This document shows positions 1 to 12,279 of a stretch of 21,289 nucleotides of DNA, piece after piece. The notes beneath the pieces are model-generated. The model was not told the origin of the DNA and ran no database searches. It worked only from the letters and a program-made list of their open reading frames with translations. Origin of the DNA: Ophiocordyceps camponoti-saundersi (nom. inval.) (taxonomy: Eukaryota; Ascomycota; Sordariomycetes; Hypocreales; Ophiocordycipitaceae); assembly GCA_003339415.1 (NCBI GenBank), contig PDHQ01000471.1:1-21289 (forward strand), given 5' to 3'. The position numbers were made by a program, and so were the translations under genes. Positions within the stretch are counted from its first letter, which is position 1. Each line of letters starts with the position of its first letter.

Positions 1-107
<107 letters not shown>

Positions 108-589
108 GGGCTATAGAAAGAAGAAAGGAAGGAATAAAAAGTTTAATAAGTAGGCGCTATAAAAGCTATAAAAAAGTAAGGCGAGCTAGCGGAAAATTTT
201 TTTTACCTAACCTTACTATATATTATATAACGGATCCTATACTTATAGAAGAGGGAAGGGACCTTATATTAAAGTCTAGCCTTTATATTATATTTAGGTT
301 ATAAACCTAAATATTAAACTTATAAATTAGCCTTATAATTAAATAATAAGGCTACCGCTATCCGGCTTAGAGGCTTATAGCGGAAAGATTAAATAGAATA
401 GAACGGGAAGGATAGTTAAATAGGAAGGTAAATAGGCTCTAAAGGAAAGAGCGGTATATATAGCTATTTAGCACGCTAGAGTGCAGCTTCCTTAGAAGCT
501 CTCTATACGTGATTATTATTATATATAGCCTAGCAAATAAGTATCCCTTTAACTAGTCCCTTAACACTCTTAGTCCTTTATTTTTTTTT

Positions 590-2703
590 TATTATCCGCT
601 CCTTTACGCTAACGTTCCCCTTATAATACTTAAGGTTAAAGTCCTTAGCGATTATAATATACTTATATAGCTATTAGTTAAGAAGGATTTATAAGGTTTA
701 TAATTAATAAATATATAGTTAGATATAAGCGTTTAGAAAGGTTATTTTACTAACTTAAACTTAAATTCGGCTCTTATAGCTGCTCTTATAGATAATAAGT
801 TTAAGCTATAAGTAAGCTTAATATCCCTTTCCTTAGTAGATATATATTAAAACTTAAAGCTTCTTAGCTTTCTTAGTTTATAATATTATAAAAGTAAAGT
901 AATTAAATTTAATATAAAACTTAGTTTAATATTAAGGGGGTAAGTTATTATTATAAAAAGGCTTTTATAAAAAAACTATATTTATAGCGTTAGTAAAAGT
1001 AAATTATAAGGTGGTATTATATATAGCGCTATATTTAGCTATATTAGCTTAGAATATTTTTAAGTAATCCTTATTACTTATTTATTAATAATATACTTAA
1101 GTTATTAAAAATAGGTAATATAATAAGTAATATTATTCCTCTTACTTTTAAGTAAAAGGGTTATAATAGCGGTATTTTTATCCTTAATAGCTTTATTAGC
1201 TATTTTAATTTCTATTAAGTTAACGTTTAGGCTAATATTAATAAAGCTAAATATTAAAAGTAATAGTATAAGAGTCTTAGGGAACTTCCTAATAGCTTTA
1301 AGTTAGGCGGGGGAGGGGGAGCTTATTAAGCTAGCTAAGTTATCTTTAAAGCTTAAGCTAAAAGTAAGTTTACTATAATTAGGTTTAAAAACCTCTTTAT
1401 TTATAATAATTTTTATAATATTAATATATATCCTTATAAATAGTAAGGTAAGGTTATAAGCTTATTAAGCTTATTATTAAGTTTATTAGCTAAGAGGCGT
1501 ATTATTATCTAATAGGTTTATTACTAAGCTATAAAAGGTAAGGAACGCGGCGAGGCCTATTTTACGGATTTATTTCCGCTATATTTAAATAAGGCGGCTA
1601 AGGACCTTATTCTTTTAAATAAGTTTTACTAAATATTTATTATATATAGAAATATAAGTCTTAAGGTAACTAGCATATTATATTAGCTTATTATACTTAC
1701 TATATTTTTTCTTTTTATAAGTTTTATAATAAGCTAGTTAGATATAGAGTTTAGCCTTATATTAATTAAAATACTTAATATATTAAGTAAGCGGGAAGGT
1801 TTTATTAATATTATAAGCTAGGCTACTTATATTAAAAAATCGGAAAAGCTTAACTTTAAAAAGAAGAAAGATAATTTAAATAGCTATAAATAGCTTATTT
1901 TAAAAGTTTTAATTATTTAAAAAATAATAGTTTATAAGCTTAACTTTTATCTATACCTTAGCTTTACCGCTAATAAGCTTAGCTATTAAGATAAGGGTTT
2001 TATTTATAAAGCTATAAAAGTTTATTAAGATATTAAGGATAATATAAATAGCTTACCTTTTAAAAACGTTTACCTTATTATAGCTAATAGCGGTATAAAT
2101 TTTCGCTATATTCGCAATAATAAGCTTCTAAGTATTAAAGTTAGTAATAATAATTAAGAACCTTATCTTAATAGCGCTTATAAAAAGGAAATTTAAAACT
2201 AATTAGCTAATAGTATTTATTATAGCTTTTTAAATAATAAAAAAGGGGGTTTAGTATTATATAATAATAAAATTAAAGCGAAGAAAGACCTTAAAGTCTA
2301 GCTTTACTTACTATACCTTTACTTTTATTATAATAATAATAGCGGAAGCTATAATTTTATTTATCTTAGCTTTCTTTTATAGCTATAAAAGTAAGGCTAA
2401 TAAGCTAAATATAATATTAGCTTAAGATAAAAAGGCGTTAGCGATATTATCTCGCTTATAAGTAAAAATCTTAAGTTATTAATTAATACTTTAGTCTTAT
2501 ATAACGCGCGGCGCGTTAAAGCTTATAGCTTATTAAAATATACCTTTAATAATATTAGCAAGAAAGCTAGCGTAAGCTTTAATATATTCCTTAGAGAATA
2601 AAAAGATAATATTATTAAGGGTAATAATAATAGCTTATATAATATTCTCCTTAGTAGCGTATTTCTAATAAAGTTTTATAAGGGCCGGCGCGATATTAGT
2701 AGC
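590..2703 (+). pseudogene. RIP-degraded ORF of unknown family, 5' part
   Basis: Reading the plus strand with codons starting at positions 1 modulo 3 gives about 700 codons. Every in-frame stop is TAA or TAG, as RIP of CAA, CAG or TGG would produce. Protein-like stretches survive, such as GKERGEAYFTDLFPLYLNKA at about 1534-1593 and KNVYLIIANSGINFRYIRNN at about 2065-2130. The start is not identifiable because ATG has been erased; coherent sequence begins around 590-660. The frame is cut at 2703/2704 by the retrotransposon and resumes in the same phase after it at 12872. I do not recognise the family. It is probably a mobile-element or repeated gene, since RIP normally needs duplication. The complementary frame is also partly open, so the strand assignment is likely but not certain. 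Confidence 0.5.
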
Positions 2704-2708
2704 GTAAA
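2704..2708. repeat. Target-site duplication, left copy (GTAAA)
   Basis: GTAAA directly precedes the 5' LTR and recurs directly after the 3' LTR at 12872-12876. Five bases is the usual duplication made by Ty3/gypsy integrases. The match is exact and sits at the LTR borders set independently by aligning the two LTRs. Confidence 0.85.
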
Positions 2709-3300
2709 TAATACGGGACGTGTAATAACACCCCTATAAATCGCCTAACCTCTTATAATATTTCCCTAAGATTTCCTAGGATTTCCCGCCTTAGGATTTT
2801 ACTTAGATTTCCCTTAGAAACTTTATCACCTTCGCGCTTAGGAAATTACTAGGATTTCCTCTTAAGATTTCTCTATAATAACTCTTAGGATTTTACTAAG
2901 ATTTCTAATTAAAATATACCTTTAGAAATCTCCGGATTTTACTAGGAAATCCCTATATATTAGGAAATCACCGCGTACTAGGAAATCTCTATTTTACTAA
3001 TATACTCGGAAATTACCGTAAAATCCCCTTAAGTAAATACTTTTAGGATTATATTAGGAAATTTTCCTTAAGCTCCTAGCTATATAATTAGCTTAATATT
3101 CTTTTAGGTAATAATTTAGATTCTTTTATAATTACTATTTTAATTTTTAAAAAACTTTTACTTATACTTATACTTTTTATAATAGCTATTTTATAATCTT
3201 ACGATCGGTAGCTAGCTTATCTCCCCTTCCTATATATTATATCTAATAGCTAGCTTAGTATATATAATTACTAGTAGATTATATATATAAGTATATATTA
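2709..3300 (+). repeat. 5' LTR of chromovirus copy 1 (592 bp)
   Basis: This aligns over its full length with 12280-12871 without a gap; the differences I checked are all C/T or G/A transitions. The left border TAATACGGGACG corresponds to TAATATAAAATA in the 3' LTR, so the conspicuous TGT at 2721 is internal. The termini now read TA...TA, consistent with an ancestral TG...CA converted by RIP. This LTR keeps more C and G than the other two, including several CpA sites such as those near 2730 and 2828. The right border ATATTA is shared by all three LTR copies. Confidence 0.93.
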
Positions 3301-3840
3301 ACTAGTAGTAATTCTATATTTTACTAACTTATAAATCTTTAGCTATTAAGGTAGTAAGTTAAACCTAAAATATTTTTTACTAATAAAACTTTATAAGCGT
3401 AGATTTTTAGCTTAGAAGAAAGCTTTACTATATTTATTACTTAACCTTAGCTATATACTATTTCTTTACTCCTAAACTCCTTAAAGTAATTAAGGAAAAA
3501 GTTATAGCTAAGAAAAAAAAGCTTATATTTTTAATACTTATAAAATAGTAAAAAAACCTTACCTTTTTAAAAGTAAATTTTCTCCTTTATAATACGGGGA
3601 AATAAGGCCGGTTTAAAAATACTAATTATATTAAGATAATCTTTAAAAAACTAAGTTACTTATTATAATTAAACTTTTCCTAATTAATCTAAATATTATA
3701 GTAAATTATAATTAATTATTTAAATAAGTAAATTAATTAAAATATATATCTAATAGTATCCTTTACTTATTTAGAATTCCCCTAGAAAATTAGCTACCCC
3801 TTATTTAAGAATACTTTCGAACTATAAGTAATATTAAAAG
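3301..3840 (+). other. Leader with possible primer-binding site
   Basis: This is the segment between the 5' LTR and the first gag-like sequence. Two bases after the LTR (3303) the sequence is TAGTAGT. Undoing two RIP-type changes gives TGGTAGC, the complement of the 3' end of initiator tRNA-Met, the primer used by several fungal Ty elements. Only about seven bases fit, so the primer-binding site is tentative. I see no other feature here. Confidence 0.35.
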
Positions 3841-5600
3841 AAAAAATAAGCTACTTACTTTACTAGAAAAAAGCGAGGAAAATACTAAAATCCCCTTTTA
3901 GGAAGAAGGTAAGGAGGAAACCTCCTCTTAGGATAAAAGTAAGAAAACTACTACGCTATAAGAATCCTCTCTAAAAAAAGAACTATCTATTTTAAGGAAG
4001 AATACCTCGAAAAAGTAATATTTCCTAGAACCTCCTATAATATTATTTAATTCCGGAAAACCTCCTTTACTTTCCGCGGAAAAGGAAAAAATAATATAGA
4101 TAGTTAATAATATACTTTACTTTTATAATATTATACCTTAAAACCTAGATTACCTTAGATATATTAACCTAAATAATAATTTATAATTATATAATCGATT
4201 AAACTTATAGAAACTATTTAGATAATAAGTTAAGTTATAAGCTAAAAATATTAGATAGTTTAAGCTTATTAGTATTTTTAATATTACTTTTAATTAGATT
4301 AAAGAAACTAATTAAATTATTATTTACTAAAATATTAACTAATTTATAAACGCTTTAAAATAAGTTACCGCTTAAAGTAAAGATTATATAAATAAACTTA
4401 TATAACTTATTCCCTCTTTTTTCTAAAGTTATATTATAAAATAATATTTTAAAAATCTAAACCCTTAAATTAGATTAGAACTTACTTTTCCTAATTTAGG
4501 AATCTAAAAATAAGTAAAAGCTTTTTAGAAAAAGTTTACTATCTAACTTAATATTACCGCTTTTATTATATAAAAATAAAGCTTTATATCTTAAGATATA
4601 TTTACTAGAAAGGATTTCCGATTATAAGTATCTAAAACGAAGAGAATAGCTTAAATAGCTTTTTATCTTAAATAATCTATATTAATAATTATCTTCTCTT
4701 AACTTAATATCTTTTTCTAAGAAACTTTCCGATAGCTAATTAGCGAAGATATTTTAAATAACTAAATATATAAATATAAATAACTTATTCTAAACCTCTA
4801 AACTAAGCTAACCCGAGAAACTTAGGGTAATTTATAAAATAACGCTACTTAGTATATAATTTTAAGTAAGTTATTTTAATATAAACGTAAAATAAATAAT
4901 TTTAAGGAGAAATCCTTATAAAATCTAGACCGCTAATTAGATTATAAATTAAATAACTTCCTTAGAAAGCTAACGGATAATACTTAGAAACCTTTTAATA
5001 AGAATATTAAGTTTAAAATAAAGATAAAATAGCTTTTCCTAAAAAAAAATAAAAAAAGCTTAAAAGGTAATCCTATCCTTATTAATCTTACTTACGAACT
5101 TACTAAATAAGATCCTAATATTAATAGAGTTTTTATAATCTTTTCTAAGATATATAATATAATCCTTAATATTTTAAAATATAATCTAGATAATAAAACT
5201 AACTTATTTAAATTATCTAAAGCTAAAAAAGATAAGTAACTAGCCGATAACTTATATTATCTTATTTCGGATTTTAAGAAATATAAGATAAAACCTCTTA
5301 ATATTATTAGAGACCTTTTTCTTAAAAACTTTCTTATTATCGAAGCTACTCCTTAGATAACTAATTTTCCTTTAAAATAAGTTTCCTATTTTTCTTATAT
5401 AAAGATTTTAGTATTCGGTAAAAATAAACTATTTAATATTATAGAAATATATATTAATATTAGAGTAAATAGATCCCTTATTAGGAAAAACTTACTTAAT
5501 AAGTTTAATAACGTTAACTATAATCCGATAATAATTTAAAGCTTAAATAATATTAGATTAGCCTTAACTTATAGTTAAGCTACCTTTACTTTATATATTA
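3840..5600 (+). pseudogene. Degraded gag-like region, copy 1
   Basis: Plus-strand frame 2 modulo 3 reads as a long hydrophilic protein broken only by RIP-type stops. A Lys/Glu/Ser-rich N-terminal part lies at about 3900-4130. An alpha-helical, charged part follows at about 4500-5400, including NPILINLTYELTK near 5076-5115. Its position between the leader and pol, in the pol frame, identifies it as gag. I could not find a CCHC zinc knuckle; its cysteine codons (TGY) would in any case have become TAY. The start codon has been erased and the C-terminal boundary is not visible, so the coordinates are approximate. Confidence 0.6.
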
Positions 5601-8600
5601 TCGGTAAAATCGATAATAAGTTTTATATTAATAAGTTTAAAGCTAGCGCTTAGGTTATCGAGTATTTTCTTACCGGAGTTTTATTAGGATAAAGATTCTT
5701 AATCCCTTATAAAATTAATATTTTTAACTTTTAATAATAGCTTTAAATTTAATTTTACGGAGGAATATATATCGAATACTATTTTACTTATAAAAGACTA
5801 GCTATTTATAAATATATAATAGCTATTTTAGTAATAATAATCCCTCCTTTTTTAATAAGTATAATTCTAATATTAATTAAAGATCCTCTTAAGAATTATA
5901 ACCTTATCTTCTTCCCCGATTCTTATTTCCTCTTAAGTTTAATTATTTATAATTATTTCTATTTAACTATCTTTAACTTAAGTAATAAACTAATCTTTTT
6001 TAAATAAAAAGAAAAAGTTAATATTATATTAGATCTTAATAATTAATTTTCTTTTATAATCCCTTAATAAATTACTAAGAAAGATTCCTTAGATAACCTT
6101 AATAAACATTTAACGCTAAATTCTTTTTTAAACTAAATAATATTATCTAACGAAACTAATACTAACTTATCTTTTATTAATATTCTAAACTTAAGTTAAC
6201 CTTATTAATTAGGTATCTCTAAGATACCTAATATCCCGGAAATTAAAGGAGAATATAGCGTTAAAATCTATATATTAGATCTTTAGTTATCCGGAAAGGT
6301 AAAATAACTTTACGATTCCTTTCCGAAATTCTAGGAAAATACTAAACTAGTTAATCTACCCCCTAAGCGGTATCTAAAGATCCCCCTTATTAATAATTAA
6401 TATAAGAAGAAACTTAGTTTACGCCCTTATCTATTAAATAAACTTAATTAAGATTTCCTTAATAAAAAATATAATAATATATATTTATAAGGTAAGATAG
6501 AATAAGCGCTTAAAGTTTTACTTTTCGCTAGCTTATATTTTATTATTTAAAGAAAAGGTAAGCTATATATTATTAATAACTTATAAGCTTTAAATAGCGT
6601 AGCTATTCCTAATATATATCTAATACCTTTTCCTTAAGATATAATCTATAAATTAGCGGGTAAAAAAGTTATTTCTACTATTAATACTTAAAGCTTTTTC
6701 TATTAGTTTCTTATCTATTTAAATTACCGAGAGCGGTTTATAATTACTTCTTACCGCGGATTAAAGAGGGCTATAGTTACTTTTATAAGGTATAAAAATT
6801 CGCCTACTTATATATAAAGATTCGTTAATTATATTCTCTAACTATATAAAATATACGCTACTAGATATATTAATAATATAGTAATTTTCTTTAACTTTCT
6901 AAAAAATTATATTAAGTATCTTTTTACTATATTTAATCTTTTTATTAATATAAATCTTTCCCTCTCCGCTTCTAAATTATTCTTTTATTACTTATCTATA
7001 AAAATATTAAAATATTATATTAATAGATTTATATTAATAAATACTTAATCTTAAGTAAAAGCCTTATAAGATATTAAGTTTCTTAATATTTTATAATATC
7101 TTAAATAATAAATTAGATTAGTTAGATAAATAAGATATTTTATTCCCCGTTTTATATAATAAATTAACCTTTTTTAAAAATATAAAATAGTAATATTCCG
7201 AGAAAGATAGGAAAATAAAATACCTATTATTAAACTAAAAAAAAATACCTTTACCTCTTAATCTAAGATTATCCTAATAAAGGAAAAAACTAACTATTTT
7301 AATAATATTACTAATATTTTTTATAATAATATTATTCTTAGTTAGTTTTTTCCTAATTATTAACTTTTTTTATAAATTAATACTTTTTAAGAGAATAATT
7401 TTATAGCTTATTTTTTCTATATCGATAATAAGGAATTTTAGAAACTATCTTTAACTCCGCTTTAGTAATTTATTAAACTTATTTATTATCTTAGTTATAT
7501 TTTTAAATTAGCTAAAATTAAATATTAGCTAACTAAACTTAAAATCTTCTATTTAATATAAGCTTATTATAAACTCCGAACTTATTTAATTAAAACTTAA
7601 AAACTAAAAATTATAGTTTTTATAAATTATACTATAATTTTAGTAATTATAAAATAAACCTCTCTTTTTATTATTAATATAAAAAGTAATAATTACTTTA
7701 TTTTTATTTCTTAGTTTCTAAGTTAATATTTTTTTAAAGTTTAATATATCTTAAGTATTTTTAATATTCTTATAAACTTTTTTTTACGCCTCCCCTTAAA
7801 AGTAATCTTAGAAAAAAGATAAAAAAAACTTAAGAATATCTAAGAGGATTATATTAACTAAGACTATATATTTATTTCCTTAGAGGCTATTCTTAATAAC
7901 GCCTTTTAATATAGGATTTCTAAAAAATATCTTTTTAATATATAATAATTTAAAATCTTAGAATAACTTAGAGATAAAAACTTTTAAGAAAAACTTATTT
8001 TTATTTAAATAAATAGCTTATTATATTTTAAAAATATTAATAATTAATAATAATTTTATATTCCTAAAAATTATACTAAAGAAATTATTTCTAAGTATTA
8101 TTTTTATAAATTTTATATTAGCTAAAAATATATATAAGCTAAACTTTTTTTTAATTTTATTATTTCCTAACTAAAGAAAAAGATTAATAATTTTATAAAT
8201 AAATATAATATTTATAAATATAATTAAATTAATAGATAGCCTCCCCTTAAGGAAATAGTTCTAATTTATTCTTTAGTAATTTCTTTTTATATAATTATAA
8301 TAAATTTTATTACTAGACTTTTTTTAATCTTTTTAGAAAACTTACCTTAGTTTAAATTTAAAAGAAAGTTTTATAATACCTTTTTTATTATTACTAATAA
8401 GTTCTTAAAAATATATATTTTAACCTTTAAATATAATTATTTTATTACCGAAAAATAAGCTTAGCGGTTATATTATAAGCTTACTTATTATAATTAAGGA
8501 CTCCTAAAGTAAATTATCTCTAATTAGAATTTAAAATTTATATCTAAGTTTTAAAAAACCTTATAATTTACTTTTAGTACTAAACTCCTAATATTAACTA

Positions 8601-9470
8601 TATATTATTTATAAACTAATAGTCTATCCGAAAAATAGAATTAAATTATTAAAATTATTTTTAGATTTTTTACCGCTAATTTCCTAATAAAGCGATAAAT
8701 TAACGCCTTACTAGCTTTTTAGTTTTCTCTTAATAACTCTTTCTTCTTAGTTATTAAAATTATACTAAGTAAGTTACTTATTAGATTCTAGATAAATAAT
8801 AATCTCTATTATTTAAGTAATTAAGCTTCTCCTAAATCTTAGGAAATATTAAAAGATAAGGTAATTATTTTTATTACTTATACCTAAGCTATAATAAAAC
8901 GATATTATAATAAAAAATATCGGAAGCTTAAGTTTAAGCCTAGTAATTAGGTTTAGCTAAAATTTAGGAAAAGATATTCTATTCCTAATAGATAAGTAAT
9001 AAAGCTTTCGGAATAGTAAACTAAGCTTTTCCGCGTAATTAAATAAATTAGCTATCTAGCTTATTAACTAAATCTTAATAACTTTATAAATATCTATCTT
9101 ATTATATTAGTTATTTAACTTTAATTAGCTAACGCTTTAAGAGAATAACTTAGCCCTAAGCTTAATACCGATAACTATAAGATTAAACGAATCCTTAATA
9201 GGAGAAAAGTTAAAAAAGGATAAAGTGCTATTTAAATAAAATATCTTATATATTAGAAAAGATACCCGAATAATAATAATTAGTAGGTAGCTAAAAAGGA
9301 CTTCTAATAAAAGGAGATAATCGAAAAATTTAAGAAAGAAAAAGATAAGTTAGAAGCCCGGCTAGATATTACTAGGAAAAAATATATAAATATTTTTAAA
9401 AAGTACCGGCTATTAGAATAAGGTAAATAAGTTATTTAGTAATAAACGCGTAAAATCTCTAGGAAATAAT
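5600..9470 (+). pseudogene. Degraded chromovirus pol (RT, RNase H, integrase, chromodomain), copy 1
   Basis: One frame (2 modulo 3) carries the whole polyprotein. RT: YDSFPKF at about 6311, SFFY-stop-F near 6690 (from FYQF), and the YIDD box as YINN at 6866-6877. RNase H: LQID-like with Asp now AAT at 7379-7381, TELE-like as TKLK near 7530-7545, and TDH-like with Asp now AAT at 7625-7627. Integrase: HH as TAT TAT at 8096-8101, CxxC as YxxY near 8190, first Asp now AAT at 8303-8305, second Asp AAT at 8522-8524, Glu GAA at 8630-8632. The last two are exactly 35 residues apart (D,D35E). The C terminus has a chromodomain. Stops fall where Gln or Trp is expected. No retropepsin motif was recognised between gag and RT. 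Confidence 0.9.
9170..9345 (+). other. Chromodomain at the C terminus of pol
   Basis: In the pol frame the sequence from 9173 reads NYKIKRILNRRKVKKG. A stop-KRYP follows, where the stop stands for the Trp of the family's WKGYP-like motif, and then a segment ending in EIIEKF. The pattern (Y)EIexIl..R...g...YLVkWkGyp..e.tWep...l..a..ii..f is that of integrase-associated chromodomains in chromoviruses. Such domains bind H3K9-methylated chromatin in known elements and direct insertion there. A lysine/glutamate-rich tail continues to about 9420. Confidence 0.85.
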
Positions 9471-9479
9471 AAACTTAAC

Positions 9480-9700
9480 GCGTTACCGTTTATATTAGAT
9501 TTCTTTTTATTTTCTTACTTTTCTCTCTCTTACCTTTTCTTTTTTTTATTTATTTTCTATTATCCCCCTTTATATTTCCTATCTTTATTATATTTTTCTA
9601 ATATATTATATCTATTCTTTTTATAATTATTCCCTTTTATTTTCTAATTTTATTATTTCTTTTTATTTTTCCCTTCTTTTATACTTAAAATTAATCCTTC
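9480..9700 (+). other. Pyrimidine-rich spacer between pol and the second ORF
   Basis: About 200 bases are almost only C and T on the plus strand, with scattered A. The inverted element carries the same tract as a purine run at about 19215-19440, so it belongs to the family and is not a local accident. CT-rich tracts are common just upstream of transcription starts in filamentous fungi. A promoter for the downstream reading frame is therefore one reading, but this is inference. Confidence 0.6.
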
Positions 9701-9782
9701 TTATAGTAATCCCTATTATTCCCGCGATAAGATATACTATAAGCTATTCTATAAATAGCTAATTTATACTCCCCTAATACTT

Positions 9783-11950
9783 ATATTCGAAGGCTTTAAG
9801 AGGGCTATTTAGCTATTTAAAAACCTCGCTAAATTTTAGTATTCGTTTAAATTACTTACTTATAAATTTAATAATTAGAAATTAAATAACTATATAACTT
9901 TTATCGCCTAAAAATAGGTATTATAAGAAAAAGGATATAATCTATTATTTAGTAAGTTAAATAGTTATATTTATTATATTAATAGGAAAATAAAAAGATA
10001 AGCTAACGGAGAATAACTCCCTAATAATAAGGATTATAATTCTAAGTACTTATTTTTAGATAACGAATATTTTAGCTTTAATAACTTTTTACCTAAAGTT
10101 TCTAAGGTTATAGCGCCTAAATATTCTACTCGATAAATTACTATAATATCTTCTTTTACCGCTAGCTTTATTTCTAAAATACCGGCTTTTTTAATAAAAA
10201 ACCGTAGCTACCCTCCGCTACTATATTCCCTCGCTAATATTAAAGGAAATATCTTTCTATAATTAAACTAATTTAGAAAGAACTATTATAGCGTATATAC
10301 GCTATTAAAAATTATAAAAAATTATATTAAGGGCTTAGTTAGTAGGTAAGTTTACTAAGATTTTAAAAAATTAGAGGAGATTAAGAGGATCTTAGCTATT
10401 ATTTCTTATACTAACTATCTTAGAAAAATAAAAAGAATAATATTAGTAGCTATAGAAAAGGAGACTAAGGTTAAGGAAATAACTCCTATTTTTAGTAAAT
10501 CCTTAGTAAGGCGATCTATTATTTCTCCTTTTTTTACTTAATAAAGCGTTCTTAGAACTCTTAATAAATAAACTTATTTTACTTTATAGTAACCCGTAAC
10601 TCTTATAACTATTTCTAAAATTACTATTTAATTTTAAGAAATTCTAAAAGCTAAAAATATTAAGAAAGCCGATAATAATTTTTTAGTAACTTATTATAAT
10701 AGTCTAATTTAAGTTATTAAATATTTACTTATTTTTTTTATAATATATTATAATAAATAAGCTTTAATATTTTAAGATATAAATATCGCTCTAATTTAAG
10801 CGACTTATTTTAATAAGTACCTTACTAAATATAATATTTCCTTTAGCTTAAGTTATATAGCGAAAATATTTAATATTAGTAATAAATAGGTTATTAATTT
10901 CCCTATTCTTATACTTATCTTACTTAATATTCTTACTTTTAAGAATATATTAATTAATATTAATAAGGTTATTATATTTATTAATAAGAAAGCCGCGCTT
11001 AATAATTTAGGGAAAATTCTAAAATTTTACGAAAAAAACTATTAGGATTTATATATTTATATAAAAAAATAGATATATTTACCTAGCGAAAATATTATTA
11101 CGCTACTATTAGCTATTACTATTAATTATACGCTTTTATTAGCTTAGAGCGATATTATCGGAAATAAAATAACCCTAAACCTTAGTAATATTCCGGTTTT
11201 TAATATTTTAGATTTAGTTAAGATAGCTCCTAATAATATTATTAAAAAGCTATATAGTTAGATAAATAGCTTAGTTAAACCCTCTAATAATACTAAATAT
11301 ATTACGACTATTAAACCTATTAACGCGGACCTTTTCGTTAATATAATAATAAACTAAGGTATTCCTTAGCTCTTTATATAATATTAGTATAAACCGTAAT
11401 AGAGAAATATATTAAACGCGCTCTATACTAAGAGTACGCGTTATACTATTTAACTATTAATACGTAATAGTCTTTATATCTATTTTATTATTAATAAGTA
11501 ATAGATCTCTAAATTATTTAACTATTAATAAATAATAATTATTATATCTACTAAGTTTAAGTAAGAACCTTATAGATTAATATACTTTTAGTATTATTTT
11601 TTAATATCTTTATAATATAGTATTAGTTATATACTATTTATCCTATACTCTATACGCTATAAATAAAGAAAAAATATTAGCTATAATAACTAGCTATATA
11701 AAGCTTATTTATTATAAACTACTTATAATATACGCTTAAAGATAAGTATAACTATTTATAATATAGTTAACCTTATTACTATTTATAATATCTTAGACGC
11801 CTTTATCTTTATAAAGTATATTATACCTAAAGCTATAAACTATATCTTTTACGCTAATTATAATAAGATTATCTATATTCGCTCTTATCTTATTATAAAT
11901 ATTAGTTTATATAATAAAGATAGTAAGATATTTTCCTTTATTCTATTTTT
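9783..11950 (+). pseudogene. Long accessory reading frame after pol, function unknown, copy 1
   Basis: Plus-strand frame 0 modulo 3, different from gag-pol, reads through about 720 codons with stops of the RIP type. Coherent stretches include IFEGFKRAI at 9783, a Ser/Thr/Pro-rich middle (about 10,100-10,650), NKKAALNNLGKILKFYE near 10,984-11,034, and DAFIFIKYIIPKAINYIF near 11,800-11,855. Chromoviruses usually end shortly after the chromodomain, so this is extra coding capacity. I do not recognise the protein. It lies where an env-like gene would be, but apparent hydrophobic segments cannot be trusted because RIP turns Pro, Ser, Thr and His codons into Leu, Phe, Ile and Tyr. The inverted element carries the same region at about 16980-19146. 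Confidence 0.6.
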
Positions 11951-12270
11951 TTAGTTTATATATTATTTTATATCCCTATTATTCCTATTTTTCTTTTACT
12001 ATATTATAATACTTTTTACCGTAACGTATATTCTTTTATATATATTTAATATATATTATAATTTTCCTTTATTATTCTTATCTTATTCTTTTATTTCTTT
12101 CTTACGTTACTTAGATTAATTTAGTTCTCTATATATAAATCCCTAATAATATTTCTTAATTTATAAATAAATATAGTTATTAGAGTTAATATAGAAAAAG
12201 CTTTCGAATATAATAATAGTTTCTAAAATAAAAAGGGGAGTTAATAAAGCTATTAGAATTCTTTTTTAGC
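11950..12270 (+). other. Untranslated 3' internal region, copy 1
   Basis: This AT-rich stretch follows the accessory frame and precedes the 3' LTR. It includes a short purine run, AAAATAAAAAGGGGAG, ending at about 12240, which resembles a secondary polypurine tract. I see no convincing coding sequence in it. Confidence 0.4.
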
Positions 12271-12279
12271 TTAGGGAGT
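12271..12279 (+). other. Weak polypurine tract next to the 3' LTR
   Basis: AGGGAGT directly abuts the 3' LTR; the inverted copy has AGAGAGT at the matching place (16650 onward, complement). Second-strand priming sites in LTR elements occupy this position. The tract is short, possibly because RIP altered it. Confidence 0.4.

Noticed and set aside
590..2703. Coding on the minus strand of the left block
   Set aside because: The complement is partly open, but the plus frame holds longer protein-like runs and continues in phase into a clean ORF after the insertion; kept as a residual doubt.
2721..3300. LTR starting at TGT 2721 with 580 bp length
   Set aside because: The match continues 12 bases upstream when transitions are allowed, and only the 2709 border gives an exact target-site duplication.
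11930..12120. Transmembrane segments at the end of the accessory frame suggesting an envelope protein
   Set aside because: RIP turns Ser, Pro, Thr and His codons into Phe, Leu, Ile and Tyr, so hydrophobic runs arise as an artefact; no signal peptide or cleavage motif supports an env.
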